Positions 10,395-22,300 of a stretch of 64,000 bases of DNA are shown here, one piece after another. How positions within the stretch are numbered: position 1 is the first letter of the stretch; each line of letters opens with the position of its first letter. The stretch covers positions 234,986 to 298,985 of the forward strand of contig CAJQUW010005587.1 in NCBI GenBank assembly GCA_907163375.1, written 5' to 3'. This DNA is from Prostheceraeus crozeri (lineage: Eukaryota > Platyhelminthes > Polycladida > Euryleptidae). The translations under genes were made by a program, and so were the position numbers. The notes under the pieces were generated by a model. The model did no database searches, was not told the DNA's origin, and saw nothing but the letters and a program-made list of their open reading frames with translations.

Positions 10395-13300
10395 CTGTTG
10401 AATGAAAAGAAAGTTGAAGTCAATATTAGATGTCATCAAAACATCACTACAAGAAAGCTTCCATGATGTGGAACAAATAAGTGCTACAGTAATCAACTTA
10501 TAGATGAAATGATTTTCCCAGTTGTATCACGGTGGTCTCCATGGCACAGTCGTTAAGTGCTTGGCCTAGCGATCTTCCGGTCCAGAGGTCGAGCCCCGAA
10601 AGTGTCATTGGAAGTCGTCAGGAAGGGCACCCGGACTAAAAGTACTACAACGCTCCACATAAAAGTCTGACAATGTCAGCACCGTCCAAGCCCCAATATG
10701 GGGGAGTAGTGACGTTAAAGTAGTGAGTTAGTATTTTTCCACGTAGCGGATGCCCTATTCATCGCATGTGTATGTGATAGTGATTAAAATTTTCCGGAAA
10801 ATTTTGAAAGTTTCGATTTTTTTGATATGCCCTATAATTTGAGCGCTTCCACTGCCGAGGCACCTGCGTACCAATGAGTTGGGCCTAAAACCCTTGATTT
10901 CATCTTTATTTCGATTAAAACGACTTCCGTCCGCGGATTTTTTAACATTCCTTTGCCACCAGTGGCTTGTACCAAATTGTTAGCATTTTTAATTATCACA
11001 CAGACACCGTTTGGGATACCGTGAATCTTGCTTTACAATAGGGGTATAATTTCATGCAATGTGAAAGATGTGGATCAGAGCAAAGATAACGTATTTCATT
11101 TTGGAGTTTGCTAATTGCTAGCTTGAAAGTTAAGCTTTATTATGCAGCGTTGATCATAGTGATGCAAATTCTCCATGTGTTGATGAACTTGTGATGAAGT
11201 ATAAGCACACAGTCCACGCAGCATTTATGAGCGACCTTATTGGAAGAAAGACTGCAAACTCGTGAGATATTTGGAAAGTGAAGATATCTGTGATGAGTAA
11301 AAGAATATCTATAATAGCTTCAAACCGATATCTTCGTTGAGCTAGGATACACATCCTCCATTTATAGTTCAGATGGTTCAGATAGTTCCAAATCGATTTC
11401 AGATCTGCCCAAATGAATTTCAGATATGATCCAGATGAATTGGAGATTCTCCAGTTGAATTCAAGATCTTTTCAAAGTTGAGCTTCTGACAGATATCTGA
11501 AATTCATTTGGAAAGATCTGAAATAGACATGGAATAGGTGCAGTTGGTACCAAAAGTTAACATACAGGGATGATAGAGAAGTTCTCGGACTTTGAATATT
11601 ACATAGTCTTTTCAAACGACTATAATAAGTCTCCAAAACAAAGGAAAAAACATCAATCACCAAAAAATAAATTTCAAAATTTTCCAATGGAAAGAAAAGT
11701 TTGAAAAAATTGGAAAATTTTTCATTTGCATCACTAGTATGTGAACATATTCGATATATCTGAATACTGATCTTATCAAAAACTACATCAGAACGCTTTT
11801 TATATTGCTAAAAATGCATTCCTAGTTGAAGTCCTTTGAAATCACCATGGAATCGATCTCTGGAATATTTTCAGTAAATTTCTCGAACTAAAATCCAATT
11901 CAGGGGTTTGAGTGGAAGTTCGATATTGAATTATCCCGAATGTCAGAAAATCTTTGCAGAATTATCATCGAAGGAATGAAATTAGCCGTTGATGTTTATG
12001 AATGTAAATTAAAGGAATCGGACTCGGATAGAAAACGGAGTGATCACGGTCCGCTGTTAACGGCTGAAAAACGCTACACATTTCATGCGAATATTGACAT
12101 TATTTCACTGCTATTTTTACTTTCTGCTGCTCTTATTTTCCGCTCTTATCACTTTCTAATAGAAATATAATGATCCTCTACCCACCTGAGGCCCGGTCTT
12201 CGATGAAGCTCAAATACTGACTAATGGTGCATGTGGTATTCACATCGGCGTCGATGGTGCGGAGATATTGGCGGATTAGAGGAACTAGTCCCGGAAATTC
12301 ATCCTGGAATGAAGAAAGAAACAACTGATTGCACATTTATCATTCACATTCTTTTACGGTGGTGGGGATCGGCGAAAACATAAAACATTTGAATTCTCAG
12401 ATTTGGAAATAAACGGTGCGACTTCGATCAACTTTCAAAGATGACAATATTCACGCTCATTGATGCAATCGAATAACTTTATCAAATCTCAACAGATGTA
12501 ACCATCAAGAGACATGTTTCGGCCTCATCAGTCGTGGGTAGGCTTGAACCAGTGACGTTGGAGCTAGGGGACGTGCACGCATACCCTCTAACCACAAGGC
12601 CACCGGACCATCTGTTGAGAGTGTGAATCAGTCAGGAAGTCACTGCTTTAACGCAGGCACGTGGAGGATGGATTGCATTCTGAAATCACTTAATACCGCA
12701 TCGGATATTTAGGCGCTTCACGCAGGTACTACTCATTACATGTTGAGAAAAGTAACATGACTGTCTCTCTTGTAATCGAATACCTTATGTGAACAGGAAG
12801 GTTGCACTCTCTTAGCAAGACAACTGGCAGGGATATGAAGGAGCTGAAAATGGCCATGCATGAGAACGCAAATGATGAAGATGTCACGACTGAATCATAC
12901 GATGTAAAGAAAAGCCGCGGACTATATAGTTTATGGCCCATACACTCGTGAACATCACAACATTCGTGATTATTTCAATCAGAAAGTTGCAAGAAATTGG
13001 GAACGCTTTTCGAGTTGCAGAATGTCAAATGTCCAACGCACAGAATTAAATATTTTGTTTATCTGCTTCGGTTTGCTAGAAGTGTGATTAATACGAAATG
13101 GACGGCACATCGAGGAACCTATTAAGAGGGCAAAAAGGAATTCCTAATACCTTACAGAGATAGGAAAAAAGTCGTGCGTCGCTTGCGGATTAATGTGAGT
13201 TCAAGCAAAGTGCTTCGATTGCCAAAATTCCTTCAGATTCGAAGAATTCAGATCATTGCGCACAAGTTTTCTCCATAATGTTGGCCCTTCCGATCATTAT

Positions 13301-16300
13301 TAAAGAAAGTAGCAGGTGTAAGAAAATAAGTTCACTTTGTGATTTCACACCCTCTCCTCGGCATTGCTCACTGTATAGTGCATACATTGAATCGCCAAGA
13401 CAGCAATGTGTGTTTTAGTGTGTGCGAAGTGATATCACAGCACGCACGCACCTCTCACTGGCTCTAATGTCCTCTGCTGACAGCTTATTGTTTGCCATTT
13501 CCAATAGCAAGCGATACACGAATTATCCATTCGAGAAGGAGCAAGTTGTCTAATTCTGTGATGTGCCCTTTTTTTATTAAGGCTACATATAACACTTCCT
13601 TTCTAGGAAACCGAAGTGCGCGCAGATGAATCTAATTCTGTGGTCCAACGTGTATGTCTCCCACCGTTGGTTGGTGAGATACATGACGGATTATTCACGA
13701 TGCTTTATTACTTCAAACCAATTCTGATAGACTTAGATACTACTATTTTACATAATAAGTAGAATGAATAAATTCACAATCACATCAGAGAAGTGAGTGA
13801 TCATGCTAGAATGGAGGAACTAGACTCACACAGATGCCAATCGGTGCTATATCAAACTTGCAACCAGTCCTTCTGCTGCGTATATTTAACAACTATGAAC
13901 GATTTAGGTCAAGAGGATAAATTGATCTCCTCTCTCAAAAAAGGAATAAGTCAGCAGGCGTGTGAAAACAAATTAGCGTATAGTTTTTTATCTAATGATC
14001 GAACAAATTTTCTCACTCCTACGAACTTCTTTCTTTTTCATCAATTCCATGAACTATCATATCATCAGTGTAACTTGAATCTTGGTATCTCAAAATTGAA
14101 TGCAAACGACTGGTTGCAAATTTACCGGTGAAACACACGAGAATCAACAGATTTACCTCACAAAGAATGCAGTTCCGTGCACTCTCCGAATCCCAATACA
14201 TTGATATTTGAGAATATCTAACGCAGGGATTTCGAAAGAAATGTAAAATTGACTATTTCATGAACTCTCTCTAGAAGGCTATGATCATTGATAACATCTG
14301 ATAGTTCCTCTATGCAGCATAGATGCTATTTGTAGCCTACAATTCGCATATCCTTTTCATGAAGCACTTTATTGCCAATCAGTCTTGTGGATGACCCTTC
14401 TGTCTATGTTAGCATGTCGATGCAACGAAAGAAGCAGCTTAAAAATGTCAATTTCCAATGAATTTTGAAATTAGGCGTGTCAGATCAATACTTTCAAAAT
14501 TAGGTCGATACTTTCTTACTGTAATGGGGCTTCGTCCTGTTACTCTACTTGCACACATGTATGGAAAATGTCAGAATAACCCGGTTCATCTGGGCACAGA
14601 CTAGAAATCTTCACGAGAACATCGCTAGCAGCCATCGACACAGCGTCTATTACTGCCAATAGATTTCGGACTCAAATGGCTCATGTCTGTGGACGATTTC
14701 TAACATGGAAAAGATAACAGTAACATGCACACTGTTTAAGTGTGTAGTCACGGCTATGGCACACCCATGTAGAACAATGAATCATTTTGAAACTGAAGAT
14801 CGATCTTTTGATCCTCATTTTACATACTTTTGAAGATTACGACATTATACATGTTACTGCTGTTCAATAGCACATAAGTAATATATTTGGACAATTATAA
14901 TTCAATTATAGAAAACAGTAACTTGCATAAGAACAGAACGAACTCAACTTACACAGCCACTGATGATTTCCGCTACTGTCAACTCGGCTGAACAATGCGA
15001 TCTTTCACATCCAGATCGATCTTCCTGATAATAACAGGAGGAGGAAGATCGTTGTCTCTCCAATACTGCCGACGCCTCGGGAGGACTCTCAACTGTTGTT
15101 ACACAATCTCCATGCCTGAAGAACAGCTTCTCCGTTAACACAGCTCCTCGTTTCTGTGCTCTCTGGAAGCTCTCCTCCACCTCAGACATAGGGATCACCA
15201 GATTCAGGTGAAAGCTTTCAATCACACGTGTGAGAAGGACAACAAAGGTGACGAAGGCGGCATTCTCGAAGTCTGTGATCTGCGTATCCATCGGTCGAAA
15301 CTCCACACGCCAACCAATTTCAGAATTAGGAGGAGGCGGTTTGAAGCGCATTGACTGCCAATTGGTCGATTGAATATTCTGGAGAGGATTGATGGAAATT
15401 TCATTCATTCCTCAGCAAAAAACAGCCATTCTGGCCTAAATTATTTGGAGTTATGTCTGTTTGAGGATACTATTAAGTCATATCTAAATGTTGACATCGA
15501 TTATAAAACGACAGGGTGAGTAAAAAAACGATTTATTTTTAAATGGATATAAAACATGTTTGTTTTAGTGATAGAAATTCGTTACAAGTTCAGATATTAA
15601 GCATATGTCTTCAATTTGACGAAGGAATCGTTCAAATTATGTATTGCTTAGGTAGATCTCAAAAATTTTTATTATTTTATCCTGCATGTAAATATTTACC
15701 CGAAATCAGTCCAAAGAAGACCGAATTATTCCCATTGATAGAGTTTCCCATAGTTAACGAAAGTTATTAAATATCACTCTAAACATGAAACTGAACTGTC
15801 AGAATGCATAAGAAAGGTATTTCATAATAAACGAATTGAATGTTAACCTTCAACTTGACCACCGTCCAACTGAATGCACTTAAAAATAAATCGTTTTTTT
15901 TACTCACCCTGTATATCAATATCATACTGAAGTTTAGAGCATTAAACCACAACTTAGAAGTTTGTCAACTGCATTCATGGAAATCATTTGAGGTATGAAG
16001 AACGTCGATGTGAGCTATGCAGTGATTCATTTGAAAATTTGCATCATTTCATGTTTGAATGTTCAAGATATCAGAAATTACGACAGGAATTAGCACCGAT
16101 ATTATGCCACTGCAAAAGTACAACAGAGTTTTACAGGTTGATGAACACGCATATTCCAAATAATCTTAAAAGTATTTTCTAAATTCCTTCAAAAAGCTAA
16201 AGAGTTGCGACAGTCTACTACAGAGAACACAAACTGAATGACATTTAGAAACAAATTTTTCTCCTCTCCTTCCTGAACACGATTTTCTTTTGTTGTTGAA

Positions 16301-19300
16301 ATGGACCGCACGCTTGAAATGCATTATTTGATGTCAGAGTTTTTATAGTTGTGTTTGAAACACGAATGTTTTTGTTCACATGTATGTTCTCCACCTTTTT
16401 CCATGTTTTCCAAAGTATTTGGAAATAAACATTTATTGACTTATTGACTCACTCATCGACATGGTGAAGGAGTTCTTTAAACACCACTCTACTACCTAAG
16501 TAGCACGTGAAAATGAGGCAGTCGCTGTGAAACAAAGGAAAGTAGTCATGACTACACTAAACCCCCTACAAGCTTTGTTCAACGGTTGATAAATGAATTA
16601 ATAGTGCAAAGTGTCCCGGCCACATCAACTAGATCATTAGAATAATCGCAGATAATAGATAAATAAATCACATCATTTAGTGAGATTTGATAGTGATTTC
16701 ATCACAAGAATATAGCATGAATTCCATAGTACCTTTCATATTTATGTGTAGAGGAATTTCACATGCTTTTCATAACTACTATTTCATAATACGAATAATA
16801 GTGAAATCCAAGTTTTTTCGTACATCGCCACATGCATGACTTTCATATGATTTTCATTGAGATTACGTAAGGAAATTCTACGAATTTACGAAAGTTTTCA
16901 TTTATTGCTGCTTATATGCGATTCGTATATTTTCATGTTTTCGCATTATGATAATATAACAGCAACATGGATTGTTGAGGGCAACAATGCAGGACATTTG
17001 AGGGTACACAAGCCCATTTGGCTGCCCAGGCCTATGATCGGCAATGATATCATTTTGCGAATTTTACAAAATGATATTATTTTTCTATCATTTTGTTTAT
17101 AATTAAAATATACCATTTTTAGTGAAATATAAGTGCGCCTACACCGTAAATAAGAGAGAGAGAGAGAGATTTTTATTCTCAAATGAATTCAATCATTTGT
17201 AGTTACAGACAGTTACTGATCACATAAAAAATAAAAAGTTACACAACACTGTTTGAATTATAAAGTTGTGTTGCATACACCACAAAGCATTTCCTTCGAA
17301 GTATCAAACGATGACGTGGAATTCGCAGTCTGTTCGACCCTCTCGTGTCTCGTCGACTAATGTCATCCTGTCTGACTGGGATAAGATGGTGGAGAGGATG
17401 ATGAGTCTTCTTCATTTTCATAAATTGAGTGAGGACCATTTTGTTCAAATGCGTGATAATTTGAGGTGTTTTGGTCAGTTCAAGAGCCTCATCGTAGGAC
17501 AAAGCAGGACGAATGACCTTTAGAGCACATTTTTCGACTCTCTCGATGACCTGCTGTAGCATCTTCGACGTAAATGGGAACCACGCTGGGGATGCGTACT
17601 CAAAAATGCTCCGAATGCACGTGTGATAGAGGCGAGTTAGTCCTTGACTACTGCCACCAAATAGATCTAGTCATACGAATTTTTCGATTTACACTGCTGT
17701 CATGTATACTTTTGCTGCTCTTAGCAATGAAATTGAAATTAGATTGCATGCAGCATCGATATATTCCAAATAATCGAAGGCCGAAGAAAGCAGTTTAGTC
17801 ATACAAAGCTTCTTGTATATCAAAAGTTAGGTAGGGTCTATGACCTATACATTAGACATCACAAGTTTTGATTTAAGCTTTATACATTCGAATTACAAAT
17901 ATGCCAACAATATATTAAGTTAGCAAAAAGCCTGAAAATATTTAGATTACAGTCAAGACTTCAAAAACATCAAGACAGTGTTATTAATGGGTTGTTTGAC
18001 AATCTGTGTGATAGACAAACTGACAGACAGTAGCCTGTTGCTTTTCGATACATGAATCAACCACTGCGGAAGGAAATGGGTAGACCAAACGGAAGAGATT
18101 AAATTTGCTTCAATACAAAATGCGAAGAATCTATGATTAGCAAATGTAATGGAACAAACATTTTTCATGATATCATTTTATCATTGCCGATCTTTGGCTC
18201 CCTAGGCTATTAAAAACTTGTGTCCATTCGTTTCAACGCACTTGTGTGAATCAGCATTTTCTAGTATGGTTGCAATGAAAACCAAATACAGGGCCAGACT
18301 GAACTTGAAGGGTTTACGTGATGCTCATATTCACAACGTCCATGATATCATCCTCCAAAGTCTTCTTGAAATACAATTTGATGTCACAAACATCTTCGAC
18401 TATATCCAGGTTCTGTAAATCTTTGTAAGCTTGACTTGAAGCATAGAATCTCTGTTCATGAGGGAAATCAGTGGCTTGCAAGCTAATATGCGGACAGTTC
18501 CTTTGGTTCTTCAGATATGGAAGGCAGAGAAGTGAGCAGCATAGCATTTGACGGCACTGAACCACGATCTCCTCGCTACAGCTGTATCTGGCATTCCAAT
18601 ACCAGAGATCGCGAATCTCGACAATGGTTGCTTTGACAAGAAGAGTGTGATATTGCACAGTTCATGGATTTCACAATCATTGCACTGTTATGCAAAATGT
18701 ACTGCCAATGTTACGTGGAAGACTTCAAAACATCGCCGACAGAGACCTTGAAATATGTCTTGCCATTGAACTCTGATTCGTCGCTATTAGATACATCTGC
18801 TTACCTTGTGTACAGGCTTTTAATTCAGCTTTCTTCGATTCGGCAAAGTTGGAAATGCGCTGACTACAAGTCGATACTGATGGGCAATCATAATCATTTT
18901 TTGTGTAAGTATCAGCTTTAATTGAAAAGATGTCTATACGAGCCCGAATAGGAGATCGATCAAAAAGCTAATTTAATGGATATTCTTTGCAACGATTTTG
19001 TTGATTTATATTTCACAGAAACTACAGAACTATGACCTCCTTAAAGCATGATGGTGGTTGCAATCAAACCAAGCAATTTTGAAATCGATCTAAAGGGGGA
19101 GCCTGCTTTGTACCATTGTACAGCTTGCTATGCAAAATAAAGGGAGAGACTAAAAAAATAAAGACTGTTTATTGCACTCTTTGAAAGTAAATATAGATGG
19201 AAGCAATAATATCAGACGCACTGTGAATATAATCCTTTTTTAAATTGTCAAGAATTAAAAATCTGGAGAATCGTCGCCATCACTCTAATATTTGTTGCTT

Positions 19301-22300
19301 TTAATCATTCTTTTTCATCGTATCATATTTCAATTTTCATGCGTCAATATTTTCACTCACAACGGAGGAAATCCCGCCTCTTGAACGCTTAGAAGCTAAC
19401 ATTCATCAGTCATTTGTAGAAGAATGACATCCATGAAACAGTGCTTCTTACCTCAAAATGATCGGTTTCGTTCTCATCATCCTGATCAATGCGTTCTGAG
19501 AAGAGACTGATTGGATCCCGAATGAACAGATGTGCGATATGTTGGGCCAACAACTTATCGATGTCTGAAAACGGACAGTCTGTTTACAACGGCAGCAACA
19601 TATGTCGGAGAGAATGAATGATCAAGTTATGCCTTATTTCACTAAGAAATTGAAAATTTATTCATGCCACTCACCCTCGCGATTCTCGCTGTCAAATTAC
19701 GTGCTATATGCGAGCAAATGCGCTGTGTATCTGTCTTTTCCTGAAGTTTGAAAACGAACTATTAAACTTATTTGGATATAACTTACATATTCGCATACAT
19801 TACATACATCGCAAGGATTCTAAAGATACCAAACATGAACATTTATGATGAAAAGGTGAGAAAATAACATTTTCAGTCAAAAGAGTCATGATTTTGTTAT
19901 AACTTCACAATATTACGAATTTTTTATTAGTTCACCGATTTTGATGACCAGCACCTCAAAAGAGAGCTCAGAAAATGTTCGTTCTCCCCGTGTCTGATTC
20001 ATTATAACACTCACATGTCTCGTTACTGATAAATCACAATTTGTGAATTGATTGATTTTCATATTTTGAGAACTGCTCAGCAAATACAATACCGGACACC
20101 AGTCTATCATAGTTCATTTTAAAGCTGAGAATGCAAGCTCTCAGATGATGTATGGCACGTTGCTGTGCGATGCGATTGGTAGACACGAGAATCGATTGAA
20201 TTTCGACGAAATTTTTATGATCAGATTTGTGATACGCTGATGTTTTACGGCTAACGTCATTTGACATTTACAAGCAAAAAACTCCAGGAATTATGTGCTA
20301 GTCAATAAATCACAAAAACTAAAAGTAAGAATGATATCGTCTTCAGTAACTCGCGCCCTCCGCCAATCGATCGCTAGCAAGGTAAGCCGAAGACCCTGTC
20401 GTGTTTACCTATAAATTGCGCGATTTATTGACTAAGCAGTAATTTCGCGAGGTACATTTATTCTGATGTTGAAACGTCGATTGAAGCCAACCTCACGGAG
20501 AATGGCTAAATACATATAAATAACCATTAATTCCGCATGATCCTTGAATTATTTTCAGGTTTCGATCTTTCAACTTCAATTACCTCTCTTATTTTTCGTG
20601 GTATTCGCTGCACAGTTGGCTTAGAGATCCTTTGGCCATTGGAAGTCGGCAGGAAAGCCGTCCGAGCCAAAATTAGCATTTATCTTCATTCTATCGCCGC
20701 ATGTTAGAGTAATCGACGATTGAGTGAGTTTTAGTCATCAGAATTCGTAAGCCAGATTCGTTTCAGAATTCCTGATGAAAAGCCTGGGATATTCAATTAC
20801 AAACAGCTATAAATAGCTAACTATTTCGGTGATAATTTCGAGCAACCAACTGTTTAAACAGTGTCTGTCTTGAAATGAGATAAACTACAATTTACCTTGT
20901 GTAGGACGGAAACTTAACAACTGGCGTGGAAATGAGTTTTACAAGAAAATTTGTTTTGAGGTTGTAGACTGAAGGACGTGACCTCTTGGAACTATAACCA
21001 GCTATTGTTTACACAGTTTATACAGCATGGAATCAACAACAGGTTTTTAACTCCCATCTACATGCAACTACTCAATTTATTGCCACTTTTTCTATGGTTC
21101 CATTACACGAAGATGCCGAAAATCAAACAATCCTGTGCCACGAAAGTAAAACAACTTGCAAGCGATTTGGTGAACTAAAGGCTGAATGAGATTTGTTGCA
21201 AAGTAGCATTTTTGAAGTGTCTATCTTTTTTCACTGTGACTCAGTATATTAAAGTCGCAAGCACCGGTGTTATAGTTCTCTCTCTCCCTCTGTCTCAGTT
21301 TCCTACCGGAAACTAAAACCATGTTTTAATATTCCGATAGGAAAATTAAACCCAACATTTTTAAGTGTGTTTTAGTTTCCCACTGGTTTTCCCCTGGTGT
21401 TGCGGCTTCTAGTTTCCTAATAGGAAACTAAAACCTAGGGAAACTGAATCTCGTAACACCGGAGTAAACAATGTTCAAGACTTGATGTGGAGATGTCATG
21501 AATATGGAAGTGAACGATTTAAGAGACTACTTTTTAGCTTTTAGCAACTTTTGAAGTAGCTATTTTAATGCATTTTTGGCTACCACATTCCACCCCTTGC
21601 TGATACGCACGACTATATAGACGCAGTAAATCCGGCACAATCTGGTCAAGACGTGTGAGACCATAGAGTAAGGATATATAGGTAGAGCATCGACTCAAAA
21701 AAGTATCTGTATACAGTGAAAATTTTTAAATCAGAAGATTCAGTATTTTGCGGAGATTACGTTGCCATGGTCCAAAAAGTCAAAATTTGCCAATTTATAT
21801 ACTACCGAGATGACTCTTCCATATAAGTAGTATGAAACAAGTGGGATAAGAAAAGGAATGGATATTTGCTGATAAGCATCTTAACTAAGCGGGTATCAAG
21901 CTGATTATCAAGGGAATTTCATGTCACGATATAAGTTGCGATATTATTCGTGCTTTCTTGGCTGAAATTCCAAGTTTTTAATTCAATCTTCTCCGGCATG
22001 ATTTCATGATTCACTAAATTCATGTTTCATTTCTTGGATCTGAATGGTGATGTGGCCCCATTTATTACATCTTTCAAGGTTGATTGAAACCATTGTCCTT
22101 GATTCTATTATTTTGCTCTGCCAGTGGCAGGTTATTGCCTGTGATGATCATGCTAAAGAAGATTCTCTTGAGGTTCAGCATGAAAGCAATAGCAGGTCAT
22201 CGAGTTGCTAACATTACCTATCCAAGGCTGTCAGACACGGACGATCTGCAAAATAATATCATTTCCTTCTGCATTGCAGTCATGATCACTCAATTCCGTT

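Larger units (their letters stand above)
10395..12185. other. GCLC: GCLC intron 10 (1.8 kb)
   Basis: Holds a tRNA-derived SINE (10530-10735) and a palindromic stretch of TTCAGAT / ATCTGAA words (11365-11525). No gene recognised elsewhere. Confidence 0.6.
12304..14952. other. GCLC: GCLC intron 9 (2.6 kb)
   Basis: Holds a tRNA-like SINE bounded by short inverted repeats (12488-12619) and a complete 604-bp hAT-type MITE (13039-13642). In 13660-14940 I see no gene; open frames at 13793-14131 and 14019-14201 have no family match that I know. Confidence 0.6.
15379..19451. other. GCLC: GCLC intron 8 (4.1 kb)
   Basis: Holds a MITE (15512-15911), a LINE 3' end (15915-16445), a short motif shared with intron 4 near 16973, a GA microsatellite at about 17152-17171, a minus-strand LINE fragment (17170-17672) and a hAT transposase end (18207-18420). 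In 18430-19440 I see nothing. Confidence 0.65.

Noticed and set aside
12516-12531. CTGATGAGGCCGAAAC on the minus strand as a hammerhead ribozyme core
   Set aside because: The core words are present, but stem II would be two pairs with no loop, and no GUH cleavage site follows a matching stem III.
13039-13642. The two 604-bp repeats considered as solo long terminal repeats
   Set aside because: Ends are CACAGAATTA inverted repeats rather than TG...CA, and duplications are 8 bp; hAT fits better.
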